This document shows, piece by piece, positions 11,831 through 22,759 of a stretch of 64,000 bases of DNA (positions are counted from its first letter, which is position 1; each line of letters opens with the position of its first letter). The stretch is from Gnetum montanum (taxonomy: Eukaryota; Streptophyta; Gnetopsida; Gnetales; Gnetaceae), in NCBI GenBank assembly GCA_015680685.1, contig MNCI01008581.1, forward strand, positions 1,459,510-1,523,509, written 5' to 3'. Below the pieces are notes generated by a model, which saw only the letters and a list, made by a program, of their open reading frames with translations, was not told the DNA's origin and did not search any database. A program made the position numbers and the translations under genes.

Positions 11831-12728
11831 TAAAACACCGTGAAAATTGCAAATCGGCCTAGGGTGAAGATTCACGATTCGGGTGAAAGTTTGTGACAGA
11901 AATCCAGAAGATAGAACAAGGCAAAGAGGCGCATAGCAAGTTTCCAAGTTTCTCACAAGTTCTAACCTTACTTTGTTTTTTCTCTTTACACTACAGTACA
12001 CAACATAACGTAATGTCGTTTGGCGTAACTCTGCTTAATGTAGCTCGATATCAGAAAGTAACCTACTTTGGCGAATCTGATAAAGTTTAAGGTCTAAGCA
12101 ACGTGATGTACAACTTGTTGCACATTCTGCTAAGTCTTTTGTTCAGGGCTGAATTTATGCCCCATTACACAGAGCAGTGTAATGAGTTTCGAGGAAGTCA
12201 AAGTCACAATCCAAAGAAGCGTGGCAGATTGGTTTCTTCTTTTTGATTGGTCGCTTTACGCTTATTATGTTACGTAGCGTAAACAAGCGTAACTTGTTGT
12301 GGAGTTGACCATTTTATGCTCTATTACGCTTTGCGGCGTAAATGAGTGTAAAATAGCTTGAATCAACTACTCCTATGCTCTATTACGCTCTGTCATGCTA
12401 TGCAGCGTAAATGAGCGTAATATGGCCTAAAGTCAATTAAGGCAGTACCTGACATGCACCTGCTATCCATACGCATAATACGCTCATCAGTGTATCGTAG
12501 CATAATTATGAGGTAGCTTCAGTAGGAGTGGTTGATCGCGTACTTTGTCCCCTTTCCCAAAAAATGTGATGCGACACGACCAGTTTCAACATAAAGTTTG
12601 CCAAGTCAATGACATTTGGAAAGTTTGAGACACATGTCATCAGGGTCGTGCCTTCTCCATGTACTACTGAACCTATAAATAGTCTAATTGGCAAAGAAAG
12701 AAAGGGTGGATCACCTTTTGACAAAGAC
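11831..12728 (+). repeat. F 5' LTR, first 898 bases
   Basis: This is homologous base by base to 29728-30625 of the 3' LTR. It has a TATA box CTATAAATA at 12673-12681. U3 holds several imperfect inverted repeats built from TTACGC/GCGTAA (12160-12420). Similarity to the 3' LTR stops abruptly at 12728, where the inversion junction begins. The LTR's last 151 bases are found inverted at 22760-22910. The intervening 537 bases (30626-31162 of the 3' LTR) are absent. Confidence 0.9.
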
Positions 12729-12752
12729 CGCGAGGTGAACACTCTCCTCTTC
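12729..12752. other. Inversion junction filler with templated 20-mer
   Basis: Four bases (CGCG) and then AGGTGAACACTCTCCTCTTC (12733-12752) separate LTR from captured-gene sequence. The same 20-mer, in the same orientation, lies at 22914-22933 beside the other breakpoint. Comparison with B's antisense gene suggests that the copy at 22914 is original and this one is an insertion copied during repair. Confidence 0.75.
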
Positions 12753-15205
12753 TGTTATGGTGACATAAAGGAAGCACAATGCTGGCTCGGCCACGTGGAG
12801 GCCCTAGTTGCATTGGTTACTAAGCTGCAGATGCATTTGTTTCTGGCCGTAACCCCCAATGTCCCTGCAAGTGAAATGTTAACCCTGGTTAACTCCTTCA
12901 GCGAGGGAGCTGAAAATTTTTGCATGCGTGTGTGTAATGTACGTGTACATTTTGATATTGATGCTCAGCTATTTACTGACCTCTTCAGTGTCCCCTCAAA
13001 TGGTCTTCCCATAGAAGAAAAGTTGAGGAGAAGCGTCAAATGTCAGGAAGATCTGGAGGAGTGGTTAGGGACTAAGAAGGACACAAAGGGGATTCCTTGT
13101 GAAAAGATCAAGTTAAAGGTTGTCAAGACTATTTATCCCCTCTTTCGAGCCCGGGCTTTCCCCAGAGCACTCTCGTAGGGGAAGTTCTTCACTATAGAAC
13201 AGGCCCGTATCATGCGTGAGGTGATTTAGGAAGGGACCCAATTCGACTGGGAAAGCTATTTTGCTAAGGGGTTACGCATTGAGATGATCAGGCTCTGCCA
13301 AAAGTTTGAGTCCTGTTTCAGTGTGCATTTCACTTTCTTCATAGCTTGCCTCTGGCATTTTGCTGAATTTTTGGTGGTTCAGAGGAATGGGGTCTGGGTG
13401 CAACAAGACCGAGACCAATTATCCAAACCCTGGATCTCCCACCTCTTCGGCACTACCCGGTCACAGGATCATTCAGAGGGAATTGGGGAGTCACTTTCTA
13501 TGATGACTAGGGATGTGGAGGCACCTCGAACATGAGGCCTTGACAGCATAGGTGGGGCGCTTCCCTCTTACACTGGTGATGCGTCATGGGGAAAGCGCCT
13601 AGCAGCAGAAATAGTAGACACCTCGGTTCAGCGTATGGAGCTAGTAGAACTGAGATGCCTATGGAGCTAGTAGGTGGCACGGGCAGAACTGTACAAGTCA
13701 AGTTTCAGCGGAGTAAACCTCCGCTTGGTAAGCGCAAGGATATAGTAAAAGTTACGGTAATTGTTGTATTATGCAACTTATTCAAGGTATTTTGAATTAT
13801 TTAAGTGAGTTATATGGCATGAACAAGGAGACCTATAGAGCGGTTGATGCCTGAAATAGGGGTGGTGGTATTACGGTGTNAGTTATATGGCATGAACAAG
13901 GAGACTTATAGAGCGGTTGATGCCTGAAATAGGGGTGGTGGTATTACGGTGTGGGGAAGGGGCCCCAGTTTTGGAAGAGGAGGCCCCGGTTATTAGAGTG
14001 AGTGACTCGCAAACCCTTGTGCGCGAGGAGAGAGAGGAGGTGGAGAACGTTGTCGTACTTCCCACTAAAACAGGCAGAGGTAATCAATTTATTAATATTT
14101 TTAAGAAATTTTGTTAGTAACCAAAAAAAATTTTGACTTAATTATGCTACAGATGAATAAGATGAATCCCTGTCTGCCGTTTTAAGCAGAGTGTGGGGGG
14201 AATTCCCTGATAAATTCGCCTTTATGGAAGGCGTCGTCGGTGATATGATTGAGCACCTAGAGCACGTCGATCCTGGAGCTGGTATGTTATGGCTATAGTA
14301 TGCTTATTTTATTATAAGGTTATAATGTTTAATTACATTTGATCTAATATTTATTATTAGGAGCTCGCCTTCGATGGGACTCTACAGAGCCCATTGACCT
14401 GGACACTATCGAGCCTTCATCGGAAGGAATGGTTGTGCCACGCAACATTTATGAGGAAATGCGTAAATGTGCGTTACCCTCGACCTGCTCCTTGTGGGAG
14501 AGTTAAAATGTCAATGAAGATCTCTGGAAGAAGCTGTAGAGATCAGAGAAGGAAAGGATGTCTCTGGCCAAAGAGATCGGAGACTTAAGATCACGATGTG
14601 AATTCCTGCAAGCTCGAGGAACAGGTGCAGAGGACTGGCAAATAGTTGTTATTGACTATGCTTGCTACTGGACCGTGGTCAGAAACAGTGTACAAACCAG
14701 TCATGAATTGGTGGAGCAAAGGATGCAAATAGAGCTCTTGGCCCAGAAGAACCAGGACTGGAAGGACTTTTGCACAAGTGTCCAAGAGTGGGGGCAGAAA
14801 CAAAAAGATCATAAGCATCTGTATAAGCGAGAAAGTATCGCTTATCGTCAGCACTATCAAGATTCTACTGTTGAAGCTCAATCCTTACGACTATTCCTCG
14901 ATGTCATTGGTGCATCTAAGGCCTTCGAGAAGTTTTAGGAGCAGGTGATGGTAAGCGCATCCCCGGAACGGGAAATTATTTATCCAGGGGAAGAGACTAC
15001 AGTCCCTACCTTCTTCCCTGAACCACCCCGGTGGACTAGTGTGGAGAAAGGAAAGGTGAAGGCTAGAACTAATCTGGGGAACAGAGTTTGGTCTGAGTTA
15101 ACTAAAGATGAGATTATGCAACGCCTGTGGGTTGGTTTAGATCAACTCCCTGTTGGCGACCGTTTGGGACGCGACCGCCAACGAGTGTCCTCGAATAGGA
15201 TTTAG
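12753..15205 (+). pseudogene. F captured antisense gene, middle and 3' exons
   Basis: This + strand coding sequence is homologous to B's - strand gene at 34900-32432. The first exon runs to about 13731 and encodes a segment with FDIDAQLFTDLF and FAEFLVVQRNGVWVQQ, both matched in B. It ends at a CTTG|GTAAGC donor, aligned with the donor at B 34027. A short acidic exon lies around 13900-14090. A further exon ends near 14280 at GTATGT, and the intron closes with TTATTATTAG at about 14360. The next exon (14361-15205) encodes a heptad-like helical stretch (NEDLWKK, LAKEIGDLRSR, WTVVRNSVQTSHELVEQ, DHKHLYKRE) and ends in WVGLDQLPV, again matched in B. The function is not recognised. Stops at 13176, 14536 and 14936 disable it. 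Confidence 0.75.
13808..13952. repeat. Assembly artefact: 72-base duplication around single N
   Basis: 13808-13879 and 13881-13952 are the same 72 bases with one C/T difference, separated by one N at 13880. This looks like two overlapping contig ends left unmerged, not a biological tandem repeat. Confidence 0.85.
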
Positions 15206-15389
15206 GTGCCTGCTGGTCTCTGGCAACAACAAGACCTAGATACCTCTAAATAAACTCAGTAGTTAATGTGAGTATGTGTGTGTGCTGTTGCGGCGTGCGA
15301 TTGTGAGAAATGTAACGATTACGTTGTGTGTGAACTACAAATGACTTACTTTAAAGAGATTCAGCCAACTTTGCCAAGTACTGTGAGTT

Positions 15390-16148
15390 NNNNNNNNNNN
15401 NNNNNNNNNNNNNNNNNNNNNNNNNNNNNNNNNNNNNNNNNNNNNNNNNNNNNNNNNNNNNNNNNNNNNNNNNNNNNNNNNNNNNNNNNNNNNNNNNNNN
15501 NNNNNNNNNNNNNNNNNNNNNNNNNNNNNNNNNNNNNNNNNNNNNNNNNNNNNNNNNNNNNNNNNNNNNNNNNNNNNNNNNNNNNNNNNNNNNNNNNNNN
15601 NNNNNNNNNNNNNNNNNNNNNNNNNNNNNNNNNNNNNNNNNNNNNNNNNNNNNNNNNNNNNNNNNNNNNNNNNNNNNNNNNNNNNNNNNNNNNNNNNNNN
15701 NNNNNNNNNNNNNNNNNNNNNNNNNNNNNNNNNNNNNNNNNNNNNNNNNNNNNNNNNNNNNNNNNNNNNNNNNNNNNNNNNNNNNNNNNNNNNNNNNNNN
15801 NNNNNNNNNNNNNNNNNNNNNNNNNNNNNNNNNNNNNNNNNNNNNNNNNNNNNNNNNNNNNNNNNNNNNNNNNNNNNNNNNNNNNNNNNNNNNNNNNNNN
15901 NNNNNNNNNNNNNNNNNNNNNNNNNNNNNNNNNNNNNNNNNNNNNNNNNNNNNNNNNNNNNNNNNNNNNNNNNNNNNNNNNNNNNNNNNNNNNNNNNNNN
16001 NNNNNNNNNNNNNNNNNNNNNNNNNNNNNNNNNNNNNNNNNNNNNNNNNNNNNNNNNNNNNNNNNNNNNNNNNNNNNNNNNNNNNNNNNNNNNNNNNNNN
16101 NNNNNNNNNNNNNNNNNNNNNNNNNNNNNNNNNNNNNNNNNNNNNNNN
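15390..16148. other. Assembly gap (759 N)
   Basis: Unsequenced run of N. It falls in the presumed intron or intergenic stretch of F's captured gene, after the exon ending near 15205. Any reading frame reported across it is meaningless. Confidence 0.99.
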
Positions 16149-16611
16149 AAATAGATAAGGAAGTTGACAAGTGGCCTTGGTAGTTAAAATACAATCTTAA
16201 AGATACATAGGGATACAAGCTATAATACTCCATACATATATATCCCTTTGATTTTTCTTCTTCCAAATGAGATGTCAAGTCTTCTAAGTGATGTATAGGT
16301 AAGTTGCAATTTCCAAATATCCCAAAAATATCTCAAAAATATATCTCCTAATTTTTCTCTCAAGTAACCTGACTAACCAATTAGAAGATTACTTTCCCAA
16401 CAAGCTAGGAGAAAGTTACAACAATTTTAGATAGTTATGAAAAGAAAAATCTGCAACTGACAAGTGTTTACATCATATATGATATTGGGTAAATATCCTC
16501 AAGAATTTGGTCTTTGAATATAATTTTAATATATAGGTAAGTATCCAGCATTTATATTCAATAATTATCTTTGAGGCTTACGTTTCATTTTTTTTTAAAA
16601 AATATAATCGG
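16149..16611. other. AT-rich sequence without recognisable gene
   Basis: AT-rich sequence between the N gap and the CpG-rich block. I see no element module, no open frame of note and no B counterpart. It belongs to material found only in F's copy of the captured-gene intron. Confidence 0.5.
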
Positions 16612-16893
16612 TTATAAAATTAACTTTATGGAATGGCAAATACGTTTCAAATGTAAATGATTTTCTAACGCGGTTAATCGTGTTGCTTTGATGGGTTCTT
16701 CTGTGCGCAGCTTTCTCCCGTGATTTGTGCTATTTCTCTTCACCGAACTGCTCCGTTCGTTATTTTGCTGCCATCGCTTTGCCTTGGATTGGCCTGAGGT
16801 CGCGATTGCTGCCGCCGTTGGTTTGTTGCTAACGTTGCTGGAACCCTGCCGCTGCTCTGCTGCCGCCATCTCCATGTCTTCTGCATCCGCCAT
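16612..16893 (-). CDS. Possible first exon of a host gene fragment (93 codons)
   Basis: On the - strand a good plant start context (CCATGGCG) opens a frame beginning MADAEDMEMAAAEQRQGS, rich in Ala, Gln and Ser, then basic (KAKRWQQ, KRNS). The surrounding 16660-17160 is rich in G+C and in CpG, unlike the CpG-poor retrotransposon sequence around it. That composition is typical of an unmethylated 5' end of a plant gene. The last codons run into AT-rich sequence, so the true exon probably ends earlier, perhaps around 16680. I cannot identify the protein. It could be a captured gene fragment in the intron of F's antisense gene, or a real host gene end misplaced next to the gap. Confidence 0.35.
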   Translation of the reverse strand: MADAEDMEMAAAEQRQGSSNVSNKPTAAAIATSGQSKAKRWQQNNERSSSVKRNSTNHGRKLRTEEPIKATRLTALENHLHLKRICHSIKLIL

Positions 16894-17595
16894 GGCTGGG
16901 TGTCATCTATTGAACTCCCACAAACACGATTGCAGTTGGAACAGCTTCTACGCACAGCTCGGCATCAGTTACTAATTTACTCATATTAACGGTGAAATGA
17001 CTTGAATCTGTGAACCCTTGGCAATGGTTTCTTGCCCCTATTCGCGGACAGCGTCCAAGTCCGGCGCATTTTTATTTTTGTTTTGTAGTTTTTGCTGGTA
17101 ACCGTCCAGAATCACAGGCATAGGCGTAGGCATGGCAACCGGCTGCGTTCTAACCCTGCTTCATTCGTCTTCAGTAGTCTCTGGCCAAGAAATTAGGCTC
17201 ACTATGGAAACCGAACAAAGAAACCCTTCGTGGCAAGTGTTTGACAAAATTCTGAAAGGAATATGAAGTGATTTCTGGCATTTTCTTGGCAAAATTTTAG
17301 CGGCAAGCAGCACTACATTTTTGTTGCCATATTGATACTGCGTTTTTTTTAAAAATTTGTGCTTAACCCTGTCTCTGAAAGTATTCAGTAACTCTTTTTT
17401 CTTAACACAGAACCTATTTTCTCTGTTCTTTGGCTTCTGTGAAAGCAGGACCAACATCATTCTTAAATAATATTCATATTTGATATATTTGTGTGGCCAG
17501 GCCCTGTATATTCCATGTCTGCCACTGTTACTGAACCAGTCTAAGTTTGGTTGAATGTAATATGCTGAGATATTACATTCTTTTCCCAATGTAAG
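16894..17595. other. Host-like flank of the CpG-rich block
   Basis: This would be 5' flank or upstream region of the frame at 16893-16612. The 160-codon open frame on the - strand at 17649-17161 crosses Ns and has no recognisable motif, so I do not call it a gene. The right end (CCAATGTAAG, 17585-17594) overlaps the start of the next piece at 17646, so the join to F sequence on the right is probably real. Confidence 0.4.
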
Positions 17596-17596
17596 N

Positions 17597-17643
17597 CGAA
17601 TGAGGAAGATGGACAGGATGAAGAGCACATTCAGGAAGGAGAG
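17597..17643. repeat. Assembly artefact: misplaced 47-base snippet between two single Ns
   Basis: This 47-base piece is identical to 17900-17946 and is bounded by N at 17596 and 17644. The flanks on both sides share CCAATGTAAG. It is a scaffolding insertion of a duplicated contig end. Confidence 0.85.
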
Positions 17644-17757
17644 NACCAATGTAAGGTTAAATTAAATATGTTTTTTATCACCATAAAACTCATCCGAATT
17701 TTAACACCTATTTTATTTTTATTCTTCTTAAGTAAACTGAAACTCCTGCTCCATGTA

Positions 17758-18123
17758 GTGGCTGAAAATGTGCCAACACTCCCCTTTGTTGTGGATGCAG
17801 GACCATCGCGAGTAAGTTTGAGTGTTATTGAATTTAAGTTTTCTGACTTGTCCTATCATGGCTTTTGCTTATGTACTTGTTGCATGTAGTTACAAGGACC
17901 GAATGAGGAAGATGGACAGGATGAAGAGCACATTCAGGAAGGAGAGCGTAATGACGTAGACCGTCCCCTTGGGGAGCAAGTGTTAGTGTAAGAACCTTGT
18001 GAAGATAACATTCCTCATGAAGGAATGCTCCCTAAAAGGGATGGCCCATTCGAAGATGATTTGTTAGGCTTAGAGGCAGAGTTAAGGGATACGGGTGATA
18101 GTGGTACTAGAGGGGATGCGTAA
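17758..18123 (+). pseudogene. F captured antisense gene, terminal exons
   Basis: One exon encodes VAENVPTLPFVVDAGPSR and ends CGCGA|GTAAGTTTG near 17813. The intron closes with TGCATGTAG at about 17890, and the frame continues as LQGPNEEDGQDEEHIQEGE. That acidic tail resembles B's short final exon (complement 32288-32350). A TAA occurs in frame at about 17990, after which the frame stays open and acidic to TAA 18121-18123. Either stop could be the original one. Confidence 0.6.
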
Positions 18124-18637
18124 TAGTGATTTACGCATGATTTTATTTATGATATTGAAAAATGGCAATATGAATTTTTGGCATGATTTGTTTTTTGTGG
18201 AAGGAATTTTAATCTTATGTCTTTATTTATACAAAGCGTAAATAGAATCGTAAAGGTTTTGGATAGGTAGCGTTATTGCAATTGTCTAATGGAGTTACTA
18301 GTTTAAGGCCATTGCGGGCCGTCACATAGCGTTTGCGTAAGATATAAACGGATTAGCTAGTTTTAGGCCGTTGCGAGCCTTTACTAGTTTTAGGTTGTTG
18401 CGGGCCATTTGCGTACGTCGGAAAATGTAATTGATAAAAGTGTACATATTTGCGTAATTGTACTAATATAACTAATAGAAGTCAAGAAGCGTAAATAGCG
18501 TAAACTGGGAAACGTAAATGGCATAATGGATAGAAAACATAAATATATGTATATTAAATAAAAATAACAGTCAAATTTGATAAGCATAAATGGAAAAACT
18601 AGTGAAAATGTAACGATGTGCATAAATACCACGCAGG
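18124..18637. other. F spacer between captured gene and protease
   Basis: No gene is visible. The spacer holds GCGTAA-type motifs (18240-18560) and three copies of a GGCCGTTGCGGGCC / CTAGTTTTAGG motif (18290-18410). That motif is the reverse complement of a repeat also found in the 3' arrays (28.3 and 40.0 kb) and at 31990-32060. The protease and the captured gene converge here, so any transcript terminators should be in this stretch. Confidence 0.5.
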
Positions 18638-19270
18638 TCAATCGCTAGCCTGTAATTGTTTCCTGATGGCTTTTACGTTGAGTGGTGCGTAAGGGCAAGG
18701 AGATCTATGGTCTGACTTCTCTACTTCATCCTCCTCTCCCTGAAATGGTAGGTTGGCCCAGGCTAGATTTTCATTAGTCATTTCGACTTGTTCGGGAATT
18801 CGGATGTGGGTTTGATCATCGGGTATTTCAATTTCTGAACCCCGTTCTTCCTCGATGTTATTGACAGTTCTGGAAGTTATTTCATCGTCATGTATTACCA
18901 CCTCTCCTCTTGCATAAGGTAGGCGTATCTCTTGGTGTATTGGTGATGAAACTGCCCTCAGTTGGGCTAGCCAGGATCTCCCTAGAATCAGGTTGAAGCT
19001 GAGCATCTCCTTGACAACGATAAATGTGGCACCTGTTGGAAATTGGTCTCCTACCACAAAATCAATATGCACCGTCCCTTTGACTTGAACTCGTGCTCCG
19101 TTGAATGACTTTAGGCACGATGTCATCATAGAACTGATCTGGTTGACTAGACCCAACTTATCCACTATAGGATAAGGGATGACATTCGTAGCTGCGCCAT
19201 CGTCAACGTGCACCCTCCGGATCTAGTGTTGACCAACCCGGATGGTGATGAACATAGGTTCTGTCATCAC
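18638..19270 (-). pseudogene. F aspartic protease, end of gag-pro frame
   Basis: An open frame (19213-18638) begins HVDDGAATNVIP, with the D-x-G-A active-site motif. It runs through VKGTVHIDFVVGDQFPTG and LILGRSWLAQLRAVSSPIH, typical of Tat-lineage protease domains. The frame closes with a clean TGA after QASD, so gag-pro ends in its own stop well before RT. B's protease has the same body at 31319-31860. The catalytic domain is nearly intact here, which makes F younger or better preserved than B in this part. Confidence 0.85.
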
Positions 19271-22200
19271 TCAACCTTTCTCAGGATCATCTTTGATGGA
19301 TTCATCATGAAAGTTCAATGAGGTGGGTTTGGGTCACTCAACGGCAGGCGGAAACATGACAGCATGTATCACTTCCTCTTCCGCTGGTAAGCCTTNTAGG
19401 CGGAAACATGACAACATGTATCACTTCCTCTTCCGCTGGTAAGCCTTCATCTACAGGTATGGATGTCAACATACGAACCATAGCCTCACGGTGCTTTTGA
19501 GATGTCATAAGCAAGTTATAGAGGCTCAATGTTGTGTTCTTCTATTTTAGAGCCTGCTTAACTTGCGTAAATGCGTCGAGGAGGTCCTATTCTTGACTGG
19601 GTTGCTTATCTTCTCTATCTTCTTCCATTCGCCCTAAGAGACGAATTTATCGAGGCGGAATAGCATCAGTCGGAGGGTTGTGTTTCTTCCTGCCAAGGGG
19701 AGGTGGCTATGTTTCTGCACCCTTGTCTTGCCCATAATGTGCAGGTGAAGGTACAGAGGCTAGGGGCCTGGGCTTGATGAAGGCTAGCGTAGAGTGATTT
19801 TTGGTTGCGTTAATTGATGCATCCCCTTCCTTTTTTTTATTGGATGACGGTTGATGGTTTTGGTTAGAAGCTTGCCCCTGTGTAAAAGGGGCAGCCGATG
19901 GTTTTGGTATCCTAAGGATAAAAGGTGCTTTAGGAGTAGGCCTGGGCGTGGCTGAGGCTTTATCGTTAACGTGAGACCGAGTTATAGCTAGAGAGGGCAT
20001 CTAAATAACAAAGGGTGGCCTCGAGATGCCGCTAACAGCTGGTGAAGAACTTGTCCCCTGGGATGAACTAGTAGGTACACATAAAACAAAGGGTTGTTTA
20101 GGTGGTACCTTTCCTTCACTATTCGTACTTACCACGTTGATGGTGTACGATGCATTATTTTGCGTTTAACGAGTCTTTGTACACAATGCATCGCCTGGTT
20201 TTGAGACATGCTGGACTATTGCCATCTAGTTTCAGAGAACCATCGTCAATCATGCGTTGAATATCGTCCTTCAATGCCCAACAATAATTGGTATTATGAC
20301 CACACAACTGATGGTAGTCACAAAAACAGTCCAACCTAAAAGACTTAGGAACTGGTGGTTCATTAGGTAGGGCTAAAGAAGGATTCTTCAGCAATTCACA
20401 ATGGCACCTGTGACGCTGCAGAGCTTCTTCGGATACTTTTTTATTCTGAATATATTCTACCCCTAATAATTGTTTCAATAGTTCCAAATGTTTTATAGGC
20501 AAGGCTGTATATTTTGAGTGATCTTTACGCTCGAAGTTTGGTTTTGATTGTGGAGGCTTTTCAGGGGCAAGTGTGTCTTGATCGGTGCTGCTTGCACTAG
20601 CCATGGTCTCGGCAGATGCTGTGGGTGCCTTCTTGTTATTCTTGTTTTTATTACCCTCATCCAGTGCAACTACTGTCGTCGTTGTTGCTTTACCCTTGTC
20701 TTTACTCTTATTGTTGGCATTTTTATAAGCCACATACACTGGGTCTTTGCTAGCCTCAGCAGCATCTTGGATGCTCTTAGTTTGTGTGAAATCTTGACTC
20801 AAGGAGTGAGGGGCAAGGTAGTATAGTTTAGACTTGATGAAATCGTTAACTGCTCCTTTGAAAATAGCCAACAGATGGGCTTCAGCGATAGGCTCATGGA
20901 TTTCATTCAGAGTAGCGCTCCATCGCTGTATAAACTTCTGGATTGGTTCAAGCGGGTCTTGTTTTACTCCCATAAGTTGGTCTAATGTGACTTCCAGCTT
21001 TAAATTGTACTTAAAGCGAGTCACAAATTGTGTTAGGAGCTCTTCCAAGGTTGAGATGGAAGAGCGAAGGAGTGCACGATACTAGTCCAAGGCTTTACCT
21101 ACCAGAGACATTGCAAAGACATGAATAATCATCTGGGGCCATTGTTGTAGTAACAAGGATTCAGACCTAAAGGTAACAAGATGAGCATTAGGATCTCCTT
21201 CCCCATTATATTTAGTAAAATGGGGCAACGACATTCCTGGAGGCAACGACAACATGGGAACTACCTGGCTGATGGGATCATCATGATAGAAATCCATGAC
21301 CTGTATTGTATTAGAGCTAGCAGCTTTAAGGCGCTTAATTTCCTCAGTGAGGGTCTGAATAAGTGAAAAAGCTTGATCTAGACCTATTGATGACAAAATT
21401 GGCGCTGGAGGAGCAGGGAGTTGGACTGAAAGAGCAGTGCCAGGCAATGGGAATGGAGCGATGGCTTAGCTGACAGGTGGCGCTACGGGGACTATCCCCA
21501 TGGACAGAGATGCCTATGAAACCACCACCCAACAGGTTGTGCGAAGAAATTGGCCATCGCCAGTTGTGGAGGATGGAAGGTGTAAGGATGTTGTACAGTT
21601 ATCTGCAGGACATGTGTGATAGATGCGGCTAAGGGTTGTACACCGTATAACGCAGATTGATCGTGTTGTGAAACAGGGGTGATCCATTGACTAGCTGTAG
21701 GTTGTTGAACAGATCACTACAATTGAATGGTGGTTATAATCTGTTGCCTTGCAATGGGCTGTGACGCTAAGGTTTGCACCGGATTTTGCACCTGGCAGGT
21801 TATAAGTGTGGTATGGGGTTGCACTTAGGGAATGAAATGGGGTGCGGTAGACATAGGTATCACTGACGGAATACTGATTACAAGTGGCGAGGAGACTACT
21901 CCCATGTTATTTTGAGATGGAATTTGCACCTGAGGATTGCGTGGTGGCTTGCAGGATGATGGGAATATGCGTTTGGATGGTCATGATTGGGTTGAGATGG
22001 GCAGCTTCTCTGGTGAGAGAATTAAATAGGAGATTCAAGTATGTATGGGGGCTAAGGGTATGGTATGAATCCATGTGTTCAGACTAGGCTATGAATTCAT
22101 CTTCCTCCTCCTCCTAATTTTGAGGTTCTAGAATAGACCGTGTAGTCTGATTCCTAGCCATAACTAGTTGAGACAGGAGTTCATGATAATGATCAGTTAG

Positions 22201-22512
22201 GGGGATAATGTCATATGCAGTAGGGGTGAAGTCTTGACCCCCTCTGTGGATCAGCTCGTAATTTTGTTTTGCTTCTATCTAGGCTTAGCTAAGGGCAAGC
22301 TTTGCTTGGATCTTGACGCAAATGAAATTATACTCTTTAGGAGTCAAGATGGTGAGTGAAGGATCCTTGCCCTGTAATCTCAGCGAATGACGCGATGGTC
22401 CCTGAGGTCCTGTTGCGTCGAAAGCTGATCCGGGAGCGGTGATGGGATTTACGAATGTGGCACCTGAGTTAGTGGTGATCATAGTGGTAGTGGTTGTATG
22501 TGCAGAATCCAT
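19271..22512 (-). pseudogene. F gag, on the inverted block
   Basis: The start ATG at 22512 opens MDSAHTTTTTMITT. A Pro/Thr/Gln-rich part follows (22280-21450, several stops). The capsid core (21447-20700) contains LDQAFSLIQTLTEE, PPGMSLPHF and RWSATLNEIHEPIAEAHLL, closely matching B. A Lys/Ala-rich linker leads to the zinc finger CDYHQLCGHNTNYC (20322-20281). A linker (20150-19340) then joins the protease. Gag would form the particle and bind RNA. Stops are few in 21048-20155, which stays open for 297 codons. The duplicated piece at the single N (19396) breaks the frame artificially. Confidence 0.85.
19346..19447. repeat. Assembly artefact: 50-base duplication around single N
   Basis: 19346-19395 and 19398-19447 are the same 50 bases with one G/A difference, with an N at 19396. 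It sits in the gag-pro linker and creates a false frame break. Confidence 0.85.
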
Positions 22513-22759
22513 CTCTCAGATAGATTGATGACAACAACAAAAAGGTTCAAAGGTGACGAAAAAATAAAATTACAATTTGGCTTTCTACCCTGTAGGATTC
22601 CAAAGGAATCATTATTGTGACCAACCTACACCACATGATTTCGTAAACTTCCTTAGAGGTATTACATTTACGTTTTGTGAACGCAGGTACGGATTACTTA
22701 CAGGGCTACCCGTAAAATACAGATCGGAGATTCAGGCCCTCCTTCTAGCGCTAGAAAAC
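22513..22759 (-). promoter_or_regulatory. F leader with conserved palindrome
   Basis: This short leader lies between the LTR end and the gag ATG. Directly next to the LTR, the palindrome TTCTAGCGCTAGAA and AGGAGGGCC are conserved with B 7584-7612. Unlike B it has no tandem array. This is where the primer binding site should be. Confidence 0.65.

Noticed and set aside
15278-16278. Two ~300-codon open frames across the N gap
   Set aside because: They exist only because N is read as open; flanking real codons are few and unrelated.
17161-17649. 162-codon frame on the - strand with hydrophobic start
   Set aside because: It crosses two artefactual Ns and the misplaced 47-base snippet, and shows no motif.
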